Source: Amia ocellicauda (taxonomy: Eukaryota > Chordata > Actinopteri > Amiiformes > Amiidae). Taken from it: a DNA stretch of 64,000 nucleotides. The position numbers and the translations under genes were made by a program. Shown in pieces: positions 34,160 to 47,406 of this stretch (positions are counted from its first letter, which is position 1; each line of letters begins with the position of its first letter). The DNA lies in assembly GCF_036373705.1 (NCBI RefSeq), contig NC_089858.1:14193249-14257248 (forward strand), read 5' to 3'. Under the pieces are notes generated by a model. The model was not told the DNA's origin and searched no databases. It was given only the letters and a program-made list of their open reading frames with translations.

Positions 34160-37100
34160 ATACTACTATTAATTATTATTATTATTGACAATAATAAAAC
34201 AGTAAAAACAAGGTGCTGGCTATTGGCTAGATGTCAGTCAGGCCCCTTTCCACACTACCCACTGGTGATCTGACTCACTGCATCCCTCCATCAATGGCGA
34301 CAACATTCCTCAGTCTCCCCCCCTGAGTAACACTGGCAACAATGGTGGGGAGCTTAAATGGCCGTGATAATAATCATTATGATAATTATAATAACCGATA
34401 ATTGCAGGGTAATGAAGTGAAGCCAACCCAGTGTCTGGTTCACAAGGGGAACAAAACAAAACAAATAGACCCAATCACTTACACAAACTCACATGAGTCA
34501 CATACATACACACTAACTCACATGGCTTACACAAGTCCAACACTTGACTCACATGCACTCACACACACTAATGCTCACATGCATTCACACATACTACTTA
34601 AGTAATAGTTTCCCCAGCTGCAACATTACGATCACAAGAGAGAATGAGAGAAATAGGAAAACAAAGAACAGGACCGAAACAAACTCAGACAGAGAGAGAA
34701 AGAAGGGGCGAATAAAAGAGGAATGTGGAGGAAAGTGAGGCCCCAGCGAGGGGGTGTTCAACTGGCTTGGCTGAATTAGGAGCCTGGAACGCTAGGAGCC
34801 TGACTGTGATCCTTGGTGTGTCTGTGAGTGTGAGTGTGTAGCCTGTGTAACACATACTAGTGGTGTAAAACTCTTCTCTCTCCTCAATATCTCTCTTCCC
34901 ATCCCTCTCTCACCCTCTCTTCATCTCTCACTCCCTCCCCTCAACTCTCTCTCTCTCTCTCTCTGTGGGGGGCAGGTATGGCACAATGTCTACCAGGCCC
35001 TGCTGTCAGAGAGCCGTGGATCTGCAGTGGAGAGAGCTGCATCATTTCTGTGAGACTGTGTTTCCCACTCTTTCTCACACTACACTTGACTACAGCCCCT
35101 CTGAGAGCTGTGGGTATGGTGTTTAAAGGTCTTCAAATGTTTTTTACTGACTCTGATTTGATCTGTGCTGAGCTGTGTGAGAGGGCAGTTGGCCAGTTTT
35201 CAGGTGGTTTGTTTACTGCTGCACTGTGATTTCACCCTTTCTCTTCCTTGTTCTTTCTGGATCAATATTGTGTTTTAAAAAAAATCTGAAACTCAACTCG
35301 CACCCTCTCTCTGTCCCTCCCTCTCTCCAGGCTTTCCCAGACAATGCAGCTCGCAGGGAGATAGAAAACCTGCCGGCCAGCTGTAGCAATGAGGGCTGCT
35401 CCTGGACTGGAGTGATCAAGGAGTACGAGGTAGAGATAGAGAGAGTGTGAGAGAAAGAAAGGGTGGGGGTGGGGCGTGAGGCAGGGGGGGGTTCAATCAG
35501 GGGCTGGAGCAGGGTCCCACAGCTGCCCAAAAACCTGTACAGCACAAACTGAGAAACAGTGTGATTGCGTGTTTGATGTGTTGACTGGTGTTGTATGTTT
35601 GCTGTGTGTTGGACATGTATTGGGAATTCCTACACTGCTGCCCTGAACAGGTTCATAGGAACCTGACAGTAGACAGAGGACAATGCAACAGGCAAAATGC
35701 AACAATCAATGATCAACCATTTATTGGCAGCACTTCACAATTTGCCTTCAACAGGCAGCACTCAACAATTAACCATCAACAGGCAACTATCAAGGATCAA
35801 TTATCTAACTATGACCATGACAGAAACATGGCTTACAGAAAATGATGCGGATGAATACAAGTTGAAAGGATATACAGAGTTTAGGAGAGACAGGCACAAT
35901 TGAAGAGGTGGTGGGGTAGCATTATATGTCAGAAACAGCATTGGGGCAGAAAAACTCAGATTAGATCCTGCTAATGAAACTGAATCATTGTGGGTTAAAC
36001 TTTTGAATTAAAGATCTGGAGGATTAGTGGTAGGAGTGTGCTACAGACCACCCAACTCAGATATTCAGAAACATATTGCATTGTACAGTGTAATCAGGAC
36101 TGCATGTAGAAAGGATGTGGCTGTTAAAATGGGGGAATTCAATTTCCCAAACATAGACTGGGAAAGCCCAGTCCAGCCCAGGGACTCCAGAAGGAGAAAT
36201 AGAAATGGCTGAGATGGTAAATGACTACTTTCTAACTCAATTTGTCAGGGAACCAACCAGAGAGAGAGCATGCATTGATTTTATATTTTCAAATGACCAA
36301 GATAGAGTCAGAGGGACACTAAATAGCGAACCAATGGCAAACTGTGATCACAATATGGTTAGCTTTGAGGCATACTTTAAAAAAAACAAGGACCAAGGTT
36401 AAAACAATGGTCTACAATTTTAGAAAAGATAACCTTGAAGGTATGAGGTGACACATAGAAGAGTTAGACTGGAGCATACTGGATACAGATTCAGTTGAAA
36501 ATGGATGGCTATATTTCAATAAAATACTACTAGAGGCTCAGGAGAACTTTATACGAAAAACATTGGCCAAAATGGTTTAATAGAAGAATGCAAAAATATA
36601 TTAAGAGAAAGAAAATGTTGTATAGCGCATACAAAAGGGATAGAGACTAAACAAAATACAAAGAATGTGTTGAACTACAAAGAGATCGAAAGGAATCAGG
36701 AAAGCAAAGAGGGAAATAGAAAGAAACATAGCTCTTGGAGCTAAAACTAAGATCATGTCTTACTAATTTATTAGAGTTTTTTGAACATGCAACTGCAGCT
36801 GTAGATCATGTGAAAGCATATGATATGATATACTTAGTTTTTCATAAAGCTTTTGATAAGGTTCCTCACCAAAGACTGATCCTAAAATTAGAAACTGTAA
36901 GTATTCAGGGTAATGTAAGTAGATGGATTATTAACTGGTTGATGTCTAGGAAACAGAGGGTGTCGATTAGAGGAGTCGCTTCTAACTGAAGTGAGGTTGT
37001 TAGTGGAGTTCCACAGGGATCAGGGTGTCCTCTATTATTACAATATGGGAGGAATAGAAATAGAAGAAGTAAAGCATAAGAAAAAAAATGAAGTGAGATT

Positions 37101-40100
37101 AACATTCAAAATTAATCATTATTCCAGGAACTGTCTAATTTCCGGGTCTGCATCAATACTTATAGTTGAAATCAAGCACTTATTTCATGCAGAGAACTGA
37201 GAACAGCGAACAGAAACTTCTGACCAATGGCAGTGCTTCGTGTGGGCGTTGCTTGCCCATAACAGCAGTAGGTTTCGAAATTATCATCAATGATCATCTA
37301 CCATCAGGCAGTACTCAGCAATAAACTATCAATAGGCAGCGCTCAACAATCAACGATCATTCATCAACAAAGCTGCACTCAACGATTAACCATTAACAGG
37401 CAACTATCAATGATCAACCATCAATAGTGAACATCTAACTATTAACCATCAACCATCAACAGCCAGCACTAAATGATCAACAAGCAGCACTCAATGATCA
37501 ACCATCAAGAGGCAGTACTCAATGGCTGTATTCACATACTACCCTACTGCATAAGTACATACTGCATGCTACATACTGATGATTTTCTGACTTCTAAGTA
37601 GTACAGAAGTCAGTATGAAGATTCACGATTCAGTGTCATATGTCATGTGACCTCATTTGACAGACTAGTGAAGCATGATGGGATGCAGTATTTCTTGTAG
37701 TGAGTTCTGGTTGTATACTTCATATTTTGGCAAATGTAGCAAGCCATCCGGGTTCTTTTACCATACTACAAATTAATATACTATGCACAAAACAAACTAC
37801 TGAAATGTTGGTATGTAGTAAATGTAGTATGGTAATATGCAGTTTTGAATACAGCCAACGATTAACCATCAACAGACAGCACTAATCCATCAACGATCAA
37901 CCATCAGCAGGCAGCACTAAACGATCAACCATCAAGAGATAGCACTCAGCAATCAACCTTCAAAAGGCAGCAATAATCCATCAACCATTAACCATCAACA
38001 GACAGGACTCAATGATCAGCCATCAACAGGCAGCAGTCAATGATCAATGATCAACAATGCCTTGAGCTCCTCTTGTTTTTGTCATCCAGGTACTTTATAA
38101 TGCCTTTGTGATTTCCGTTACTTCCTCCTTCTTGCACTTGCATCTTCCACTGGTTTTCATCCAGCATCTGGTGACCTGCTGAACTTGGGCTCCTCCAGTC
38201 CAAATGAACTAGCTTTCCTGGAGTCCACACAGTGTAGGATCGCTACTCCCTTTACTCGGAGTCTGTGTTGGCTTTTCCTGTGTACTGAGCCGCCTGTCTG
38301 CCCCAATGCTCCCCAGCGTGCAAAGGAGTGAGTGCTTGTTTGTGTAACGGGACTCATAGTGTATATGAGCAGGTTACAGGTGATGTAACCCCTCTGGTTA
38401 AGACCTGGTCTTTTGGCATAGAGGGCTTATCGCTCTACTGGGTGGAGCTGCTGCAGTGCGGAGCGCTTGGAGGAGCATCTATGCAGTGCGGTTTGAATAC
38501 CGAGCGGGGAGTGCCGACCGCACCAGCTACATTTGTTTAGTCATTTTCTTCCTGTAACAGCCTATCGTTTCCCCTCGTTTCTTGTTTCTGGTAGCTCTGG
38601 CAGCTTTCTCTCTGCCACAGCAGTAGGTGAAACCCAGTTCTTTAGCAGCTTAAAATGAGTTTGTCCTTTCTTTTTCTCTATCTCCTCGTTGCCATTTTCA
38701 AAATCTTCTGTTAAGTATGCAGGTCCACTCAGAAATATCCCAGTCAAAATGCTGTTGGAACGCTGGTCATTACCCAAGTCAATCATTGCACAGATGAGAC
38801 ATCTATAACCACGGATATGTGGTTTATGATGTCCAACAGCACCAACATTAACGTACACTGCAACAGAATCTTCCATATATTCCCTGGCAGCTCCCAAGGT
38901 GCTGACTGCCTCTGCTGTGTGCAGTGCATGTCCTCTTCTTATTTGGACTAAATAATGACGTATAATATAATATGAATGATCTCTCAGAAAACATATATAT
39001 GGTCCAATACTTTACTAATACTTCACATTTAATTGAGCACTGAACACTGGCAACTGGCCAAGTCTGAGGCTGCGAGGAGAGGAAGGGCAATGTCTCCATC
39101 CTGATTTTAAAACATTCTGTTCTTGAGAACAGATGCTGTGATAAAGAAATAACTCAGGGTGAAGTACACAGAGCTGTGGAAAGTCCCCCCCCCGGCTGCT
39201 GTTATGCCTATTTACATAGAGCTACGGAAAATCCCATCCCCCTGGCGGTGGTGGTGTCTATTTACACACAACACTGGAAAGTACCTAAAATCCCCAGCTC
39301 ACAGCACACCCACTGCGCCTGCGTTTGAATTCAGGGTATGCCATTATAGCACTCTGAAAATAACAGGTTATTTTAGCTTTACCACTAGCGCAGTCCCTGC
39401 AGCCCTGAGGTAAACCCCTCTGAAACTGCATATATTTATCTTAAATATGTATCAAACCTTAAAGAGCAGTTTAACAGTACAGTAACAGTGCCTGGCAGAC
39501 TGCGAGAGACTAGAGCTGGCAAGTGCAGGCCAGTCCTGTATATGTAATCTGTTCCAGTGCTGTGCGTAACTCTAGACAAAACACACAACAGCCAACTCAG
39601 CACCAGTCTTCAGTGCATTTTTGTTTTGTATGAACATTTTTAGTTTTGAACCCATAAGAATTGGAACAAAGCAGAAAAACACATTGTACCGTTACAGTGT
39701 ATTTTGCTGGATTCATGCCCTTTCTCTGGCATGACTGTCAGCTGCAGGGGTGTAAATGTCATCAGGACACCCCAGGGTTCATGTGAGAAGCACTGAGAAC
39801 GAGACTGACCACAGCGCTTCACGGTGCAGCTGCAGTCCAAACCCCTGCATCTGGCGACACTGCTACATGCATTGTCCACTATTTTAAAACATCCTGTCTA
39901 TAGTTTCACAGCATATTTTCAGTATGTCTTTGCGGATATTTCTGAGCTGCGCAACAGATGTATATAACAGGCCTGTAGGAGCTGTTTCCTCCTCTGTGGC
40001 CTTTCCTATCTTTTGCTTTGTGGGCCAGAAAAAAACAAATGAAATGTCAGTGGTTCCCCTGCAGACTCAGCACACCACCCACCGGGGCATTTTCACATGC

Positions 40101-41058
40101 TAAGCTGTTACTGGAACAGCTCCTGCACCTCTTTGCTGACACACCTCATTTATTCTTTTCATTAACCCAGATTGTTCATTCTGCTCATTAACCTCTTTGT
40201 GGATGGCTTGTGTGACGAGGCTGTTGTGGCATTTCGCGTTCACCTTCCCAGGAGGTCCCTCTCCACAGCTCCACTCTGGGTCAGTCTGCTCCCGCACTGC
40301 CGGCTGTGGCTCTGTCTGTCCGTCTCCTCGCAGCTGCACCGAGGCGCAGGGTTCTGGGGATGGGAAGCTGAGCTCTTCTCCACCGGGGAGTCGCACCACA
40401 CAGAGCCCCAGAAGGAGAGCTCCAGCTTTGTGAAAAACATGTTACTCAATTACACAACTCTGGCTAATCTGAGCAGCTGCCAGCTCAGCACTGCCTTACA
40501 TACAACCGCTCCACCCACCTGCCCTCTGCTGCTCAAAAGACAGATTGGAGGTTCTCTTTTAGGTTTTTGTTGGCTGTTTGATTTTGTCCTTGTGTCGAAT
40601 AAATGTCATTCTAATGACGCCAGCTTTGTGAGTCAGAGCTGTGCAACTTGAGCCACAGTGGCAGTGGCCGCCGATTTACGCTCGCCGGAGAAAAAGACGA
40701 GTTTCTCTGGAAATGGGAAGAAAGAGAAAAAGAGAAAGGAGGGAATAGCGGAAGCCAAAGAAAGGAGAAATTATAGATTAACCGACAATGGAGACAACCC
40801 TATGATTAATCTGGTAGAGGGTGGGGAGATCAACAGAGAGGCAGAGAGACAGAGACAGTGAGACAGTACTGACCTGTACCTGGCTCCTGCTGACACTTTT
40901 GAGACACAGTGCAGAAAAAGACCACTTCCATAATCTCCCTCCCTCCCTCTCTGCCCTCCTACAAATCCAGCAGCAAGACTGTCTTCCCTCTGCAGCTTTC
41001 TTGCACACCCCTCACATACACAGGCTGAGCTGCACACACACTCTCTCTCTCTCTCTCT

Positions 41059-41090
<32 letters not shown>

Positions 41091-43800
41091 CTTTTTCTCT
41101 TTCACAATGTATTTTTTCTTCTGGATGATTCCTTCCATCTCATCTCTTTCTTCCTGGTATAGTTTCCAACCACCCTCACTCTCTTCCCCTTCTCTCCCTC
41201 TCTCTTCATCTGCCTCCCTTGTGCTCTAACTTTATGGTTCTCCTGTGACCCAGTGTGTCTGTGTGTATTAGTAGCCCCCTGCCCTCCCATTGTTGTCACA
41301 GATACGTGTTCACAGTGATGTTCACAGGGCCAGGCAGGAGTCAGGTTCTGCTCGCCCTCCTCCACTTCACTTCACAGAGACCAGACAGACCAGGAACCAG
41401 GCTCTAGTTCTGCTCAGCACCATACAGACTCGTGCAGAGTATCTCAGGGAAACTGAACCATGGAAACAAGTTTGATCTTTTTGTTAATCTTGTGGTGTGT
41501 CAGAAGTTTCGATTGAACATGGAACTAAAGCATTTCCTTCCTGTTTTCAGATGTTGTTTTTTGAGAACTGCGCCTGAGATACTGGGTTTTGGAGATCTGC
41601 AAGTTACTGTTTTTTGTAGCGCTGATAACCCACTGACTGATAACACCCCTTCTCTCATGGATACTGATAGCAATCTCTTTTCTCTGGATGAACATGTGAG
41701 TGTGTGTGTGTGAGATTATGTGTGAGTGTGTCTACTATCGCCATCAGCGATCTTTCATCTCAAGCGCTTTGTCCATAACACTTTCCCACATCTCAATTAC
41801 AGAGAAACTGGGCAGGGCAACATGCTCCAAATTGACGGATGCACCGGACGCTAAATCGTGTGAAGCACAGTAGCTAAGCAGGGGGCCAATAATGAAAAGA
41901 AACCATGACCAAACTTAATAACTAACACGCTAGAGAGGCGCCCAGTTTGCTGTCTCTGCTGAGTGACGTCCTCATCTTGCCACAGGTGCTCTTACCCAGC
42001 CAGCAGCGGGCACATTGCATGGAAAAACACCCCAGGCTACAACAAGGGCAGGGGAGAGGTGTTCTGTGAGCCATGTCTATGGTGACCTCTAGCAGTGCCC
42101 CCCTGCAGGTGGCACTGCGAGCTCCAGGCTGGCACGTAGAACGCAGTGACGGAGTAGGCGTCAGCAACAGCACCAGGATCTGAGCAGAGCATAGGCTGCA
42201 GGCATCGCGGCCCAACGCAACAGCAGCCCAACACACTATGTCAGCATACATACAGGAGCTGGCCAAACCTGATCTCCTTGGGGTGTGACTGATTAGAGTG
42301 GGGCATTGGGGTGTGCTGTGACAATTAGTGTCAAAGTTTGCTGTTGCTCTGGCTTGTGCAGGCAGCCTGTAACCGTTCTGAGGAATGACAGTCCATTAGT
42401 GATTCATGTGTGTAGGTGTTGGAAGGTGTGAGCCTGTGGGAACTGTTCAGAGAAATGTTTTTGTATTTACAATGCTGGTAAAGTAAGTGTTGACTCAGAG
42501 GTGAGAGCTGCACATGCACATGCACACGCCCCCTGGGCCTTGAGTGCAGGTACCTACAACTTGCAAAATCCTCAAAACAGTCCGTTAAACACTGTTGTAC
42601 AGAGTGTGTGTGTTTTATGGGAGGGGCTGTCAAATGGTGTTTCTATGTGTGGGTGCGTGTGTGTGATGGGGTTTGTGTGTGCGTGTATGTGATGATGTAT
42701 GTCTTCTGTCCCCAGGCGTCCCATGAGGGCCGGTGTGAGTTGGAGCGCGTGCAGTGTGGGGCGTGCGGGGCGCAGGTGCGGCGTGGAGAGCTGGAGCGGC
42801 ACAGAGAGAGGGAGTGTGAAGAGAGGAGCCTCAACTGCAAGTACTGCAAAGTCACCTTCAGCTTTAAGAACATCAAGGTGAGCCCTCCCCCCACACCCTA
42901 CCCCTACTGACTAGACTAACTGAGACCATAATAACACAGGGACTACTTCCGTTACAGATCCCAGAGCTTCACTGGGTGAACTTTTACACTGCCTCTTTAC
43001 ACCAAAATGTGGTTCAGGCACTACATACTAGTTCAGTCACCAACTGTTATGAACTGATCGTGCTCATACTGAGACTCTCTCACACTCTCTTTCTCTCAGG
43101 CCCATGATGAGGTGTGTGTGAAGTTCCCTCTGCAGTGCGAGGGCTGCGGGAAGAAGAAGATTCCCAGAGAGAAGGTCAGTCCCTCTGCCCTGTGCCCCAG
43201 GGTTCAGGAGTCAGGGGTCAGGGATAGTGTCAGCAGGTGGGGTCTGGAGTAGGGTTACAGTCAGGATAAGGGTTAGTCAGATTGAGTAGTCCCCAGAACA
43301 AGACTAGTTATGTGCTAAACAAGCAAACCCCAGATTAATATTCATTAATGTACATCGAAATATCAGTTTGGGTCAAGATAATTGCATTAACGCAACAAGC
43401 AGGAATACATTGAAAAGAAGGAAGGAAGATTCAAAACTGCATCGAGATCATATGAAGGGAAGGGGTCTTCTGGATTGAGGTTAAAGTTTACATATACATG
43501 ACTGGGACTGGAAGCTGCAGTGTACCAATATCTCTCTCTCTGCTTCTGCAGTATTCTGACCACACCAGATCCTGTGGGAGGTTTAAGACGCCGTGTCAGT
43601 ACAGCGCAGTGGGCTGCAAGACTGTGGTGAGTGTCACAGACCCTTCTCTCTATAGCAATAGCAATAAGAAGAAGAATGATAAGAATCTATACTGGCCTTG
43701 GGTCCTGTCCAGGGGGTCCAGCCTTGCACCCTATGCCCACTGGGCTCTGGCTCAGTGTGACCCAGCACTGGATGAAGCAGTTATTATATAAGATAGATGG

Positions 43801-43853
<53 letters not shown>

Positions 43854-45669
43854 CTTTGTCCCTGTGTGTCCCTGCGTGTCAGCTGGAGAATGAGAAGCAG
43901 AGTGAGCACGAGCAGAGCAGCATCCTCGAGCACATGGGCCAGCTGCTGTCGGTGGTGCGCACCCTGCGTGAGGTGGAAGACTCCACGGTGGGGGGTACTG
44001 CAGAACTGGAGACGGCGCTGGGCCTGTATCGGGCCCCTGAGGATGGCACCCCTGCCAAGACAGTGATGGCGGCAGGATGCGAGGGGCTGGCGCAGAAGCT
44101 GTCAGCTCTGGAGAACATCGTGTGCGTGCTGAACCGCGAGGCCGAGAGGAACGCGCTGAAGCTGGAGGCCTTCACCCGGCAGCACATGCTGGACCAGGAG
44201 AGGATTGAGAACCTTAACAAAAAGGTACGCCCACGACCCAGAACCTCACCATGCAAGATAAGCCAACGATCCCGAACCTCACCCAGCAAGGGTATACTGG
44301 CAATCTAGAAGCCTGTCAATAAGGTAATCAACCTCACAATCTAGAACTTCTACTCAATAAAGTATAATGAAAATCCAGAACCTCATCCAACAAGGGTTTA
44401 TCAACCCAGACAACAAGAGAATCATGCTCACACTCCAGAGTCCAGATAAACACTCTAGAACCCTGCCAATAAGGTAGGTCCTTGCACGCACACTCTAGAA
44501 CCTGTCTGCCTTCTCATCTGGCCGTGTGCCGTGCAGATGCATCAGATGGAGCGCTCAATGGCAATGAAGGAGCTGCACCTGGCTGAGACAGAGCAGCAGC
44601 TGCGGGAGCTTGAGTTCTGCACCTACGATGGCGTCTTCGTGTGGAAGATCAGTGACTTCTCTCGCCGCCGCCAGGACGCCGCAGCTGGCCGCACCCCAGC
44701 CATGTTCTCCCCAGGTCAGTGCATAATGCAGCAGGCTTTCCCCAGCACTGCAGGGCAGGGGACAACAGCCCCCAACAGACAAAGCTGCCCAGGGTGGCTT
44801 CTGGTCCTATTTGTGTTTCATTGTAAATAAAAGCGTGCTGATCTGCACACTAGTGTGTGACTGCAGCTGCTGTCTGTTAAAGGAAGGCAGTGAAGGTGTG
44901 CCAGTTTTTCTGATCTGTCAGTCCTGTTCGCATCAACACAGGCAAAATCACCCAGAGCCAGTTTCCTGGTGTATATTGATGATGTCACTGTGGCGCTATT
45001 AAATAATAATATTTAATAATAAATGTTAAATTGATGTTGGAAGTCAGCAGGTCAGATTCACAACACTGCACCCACACTCTCTCTCTCCCTTTCCAGCCTT
45101 CTATTCCAGTAAGTATGGCTATAAGATGTGCCTGCGACTGTACCTCAATGGCGACGGGACGGGCCGCGGCACTCACCTGTCCCTGTTCTTCGTGGTGATG
45201 AGGGGGAAAAATGACGCCTTGCTCAAGTGGCCATTCAGCCAGAAGGTAGGGGGCACTGTTTCTCTCATCATCTCCAGTGTGTCAGTGAAAAGGAGTGGGA
45301 TGGAGTGTGGGGTTTACCTTAAATCAGTTTTGAATAAGAAAATAATCAATTTCTCTTTCTTTTTTCCTTTTACCCTCTCCTCTCCCTCACTTTCTCTCAT
45401 TTTCTGTCTCCTTCCATCTCTCTCCTCCCCACTCCTCCTCCCCGCAGGTGACCCTGATGCTGCTGGACCAGAACAACAGGGAGCATGTGATCGACGCATT
45501 CCGGCCTGATGTCACCTCCTCCTCCTTCCAGCGGCCGATCAGCGAGATGAACATCGCCAGCGGCTGCCCCCTCTTCTGCCCACTGGCAAAGCTGAGTGGC
45601 GCCAAGAGCTCTTACCTGCGGGATGACACCATCTTCATCAAGGCTATCGTAGACCTCACTGGACTCTGA
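31671..45669 (+). CDS. TRAF2: TRAF2, TNF receptor-associated factor 2, complete, 10 coding exons
   Basis: Exons: 31671-31846, 33957-34035, 35331-35429, 42716-42877, 43100-43174, 43552-43626, 43883-44224, 44537-44714, 45097-45245, 45448-45669. All phases join, giving 518 residues (human 501). TRAF2 is a cytoplasmic trimeric adaptor for TNFR1/TNFR2, CD40 and IRE1; it recruits cIAP1/2 and feeds NF-kB and JNK signalling. The RING finger has all ligands (C30, C33, C45, H47, C50, C53, C65, C68). TRAF-type zinc fingers follow ([55 protein letters not shown]). A coiled coil with [15 protein letters not shown] precedes a C-terminal MATH domain ([13 protein letters not shown] ... [17 protein letters not shown]). 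The first exon begins after an acceptor, so the 5' UTR is split. Intron 3 (7.3 kb) collects repeats. Confidence 0.96.
33066..33140. repeat. (AG)n microsatellite in TRAF2 intron 1
   Basis: About 37 uninterrupted AG units. The coding introns of TRAF2 also contain (AAC)n at 34124-34158 and (CT)n tracts before several acceptors, including 33907-33952 immediately upstream of exon 2. Confidence 0.95.
35815..37110 (+). pseudogene. Degenerate non-LTR retrotransposon fragment (CR1/L2-type endonuclease-reverse transcriptase)
   Basis: Broken frames read an AP-like endonuclease ([64 protein letters not shown]) and then the N-terminal half of a reverse transcriptase ([46 protein letters not shown]). The usual GDFN motif has become GEFN. 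The fragment ends soon after SGVPQGS, so the YxDD catalytic motif is absent. Several stops and frameshifts are present. CR1 against L2 cannot be settled by eye. Confidence 0.85.
37524..37858. mobile_element. Small MITE inserted in the minisatellite
   Basis: The left end TGGCTGTATTCACATACTAC and the reverse complement of the right end (TGGCTGTATTCAAAACTGCA) share an 11-12 bp terminal inverted repeat, with looser complementarity further in (catactaccctac / gtagtatggtaa). The element is 335 bp and non-coding. Flanking minisatellite words (cactcaa / acgattaacc) give a good idea of the empty site, but the target duplication is too short to assign a superfamily. Confidence 0.75.
38326..38535 (+). 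repeat. Interspersed SINE-like repeat, copy A (TRAF2 intron 3)
   Basis: It shares about 190 bp with copy B at 45762-45980: 'gtaacgggNctcat', 'tatgagc', 'acaggtgaNgtaacccctctg', 'ttgctctactgggtgga' and 'gNaccagctac'. It contains TGGCATAGAGGG at 38414, which resembles a pol III A box, and GGTTTGAATACC at about 38490, which resembles a B box. Their spacing of about 75 bp is longer than in a tRNA. A tRNA-derived SINE is plausible but not proven. Confidence 0.6.
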
Positions 45670-45761
45670 CCAGTGCCGGCACCTGCAGGGGGCGGAGGAA
45701 GGGGTACCTGTCACAAACAGGGCAGAGAGCTAGACGCTTGGGCACACAGCAGACTGCTAGT

Positions 45762-45978
45762 CCGAGTTCAGCAAGCGCATGTAACGGGGCTCATCAGGTG
45801 TATGAGCTTATTACAGGTGACGTAACCCCTCTGTCAATCAGAACGGTGATAAGCCTCCCAAGTCAGGAGACAAGGTATTTTGGCGTAGCAAGGTTTATTG
45901 CTCTACTGGGTGGAACTGCTGCGGTGCGGATCGCTCGGAGGAGGATCTGTGCGACACAGGGAGCTCCGACTGCACCAG

Positions 45979-45980
<2 letters not shown>
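45762..45980 (+). repeat. SINE-like repeat, copy B (TRAF2 3' UTR or downstream)
   Basis: Same family and orientation as copy A at 38326-38535, but with an extra piece of about 30 bp (caatcagaacggtgataagc...). The A-box-like word is TGGCGTAGCAAGG at 45891. It begins about 95 bp past the TRAF2 stop codon and ends directly in a (CA)n tract, as many SINE 3' ends do. Confidence 0.6.
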
Positions 45981-46040
<60 letters not shown>

Positions 46041-46573
46041 CTGAGTCAGTAGAATTTACATCATAAATGCACAGATTATACTGTATGAATGATATCATGT
46101 GTGCATTTATACACCCAGGTCCACTCCAATTACATAAAGCGGCCCCAATTACAAAGAATAATGAGTGTTCGTCAGTGCCCTGACTGGCTTGCTGTTTGCT
46201 GACCCGCTCGATCCTTATTCATTCTTTTTAAAGCCTACCCTCCACTGTTGCCTCACTGATGCAAGAGTCTAGACTGTGACCTTCCACTCTGTATCACTAT
46301 ATATATATATATAGATAAATATATCTGTGTGTGTTATACTGCTCTGTTGCTGATGTTTCCAGACTGCTGTATTGGGAGCAGAGCAGTGTGCCCCACAGAC
46401 ATGCATGCGTGTGCGTGTGTGTGTGCAGTGATCTCAGTTGTATGGAAAATGACCAGGTGACTTTCAAACACAGGTTCTAACATCTTTCTAACATCAGTCA
46501 CCACAGTGAATGTGGTAACTCCCCAGAGCACACAGGCCAGTGAAAAGAATATCACCCCCGTGGCAGGGCGGTG

Positions 46574-46688
<115 letters not shown>

Positions 46689-47348
46689 TGCCTCTGCCTC
46701 TGCTTCTGGACACTGAGCAGATCAGGGACAGACCTGGGAAGATGCAGGGCTGTATTCCCACATCAATCTGCAGAGCCATGAAGGCTTCTGTTAGAGTCAC
46801 ACCTCACAGTGAGAGAGAGATGGTAGAGAGAGTCTAGTTCCCCTTAATATTGAAAAATAAAAAAGACGTAAATCTTTCTGCTTAGTTATAATTATGTGAT
46901 TATGGTTTCATGGGCTCCAGAAGGCTCGTCTGGCCACAGTGCTCGGCAGAGTGCTGGTTGGGCCCTGTAATCCAGACCACAACATACAGAACTACTAATG
47001 TATATAGGTCCTGTCCCAGCAGACAGAAGGCATTTTCAGAGCTGCCTGTGGAGTGGATGCATTGGGCAGAGGAGTGAGGACAAGTTGTCTGTCTCTCCAC
47101 CTGCCTGGCTGCCTGCCCGTCTCTGTGTGTGTGTGTGTGTGTGACTCCTGTACAACTGATGCACACTGTGTAAGGGGCCCAGCTGTATAGAGCTATACAT
47201 ATTCATTCATATCGTGGTCTAGGACATGATTTATTGTTATAGTCATATACTGGAAAAGCCCTGCATGCTTCCCCATAATGAAACAGCCTCTAAGGATGGC
47301 AATATTAAATATAATTATTAATTAAAATAATATAATATTAATATATGA

Positions 47349-47406
<58 letters not shown>

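Larger units (their letters stand above)
35690..38062. repeat. 'Catcaacaggcagcactcaacgat' minisatellite, split into three blocks
   Basis: Units of about 20-26 bp built from CATCAACAGGCAGCACTCAA and CGATCAAC occupy about 35690-35815, 37283-37523 and 37857-38062. The first gap holds a LINE fragment and the second a MITE. All blocks share orientation and word order, so they look like one array split by insertions. It lies wholly within TRAF2 intron 3. Confidence 0.85.

Noticed and set aside
34978-35229. Possible extra TRAF2 exon after 'ggggggcag' at 34970-34977
   Set aside because: There is an acceptor-like sequence, but joining exon 2 (ending 34035, phase 0) directly to 35331 restores the conserved [10 protein letters not shown] sequence; an extra exon here would have no counterpart in TRAF2.
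38562-38897. Minus-strand frame of 111 residues in TRAF2 intron 3 ([20 protein letters not shown])
   Set aside because: Its composition looks protein-like and it could be a retroelement remnant, but I could not match it to a family or find flanking signals, so no function is claimed.
40172-40651. A 159-residue frame in TRAF2 intron 3
   Set aside because: No recognisable family and competing open frames on both strands; probably chance openness in GC-richer intronic DNA.
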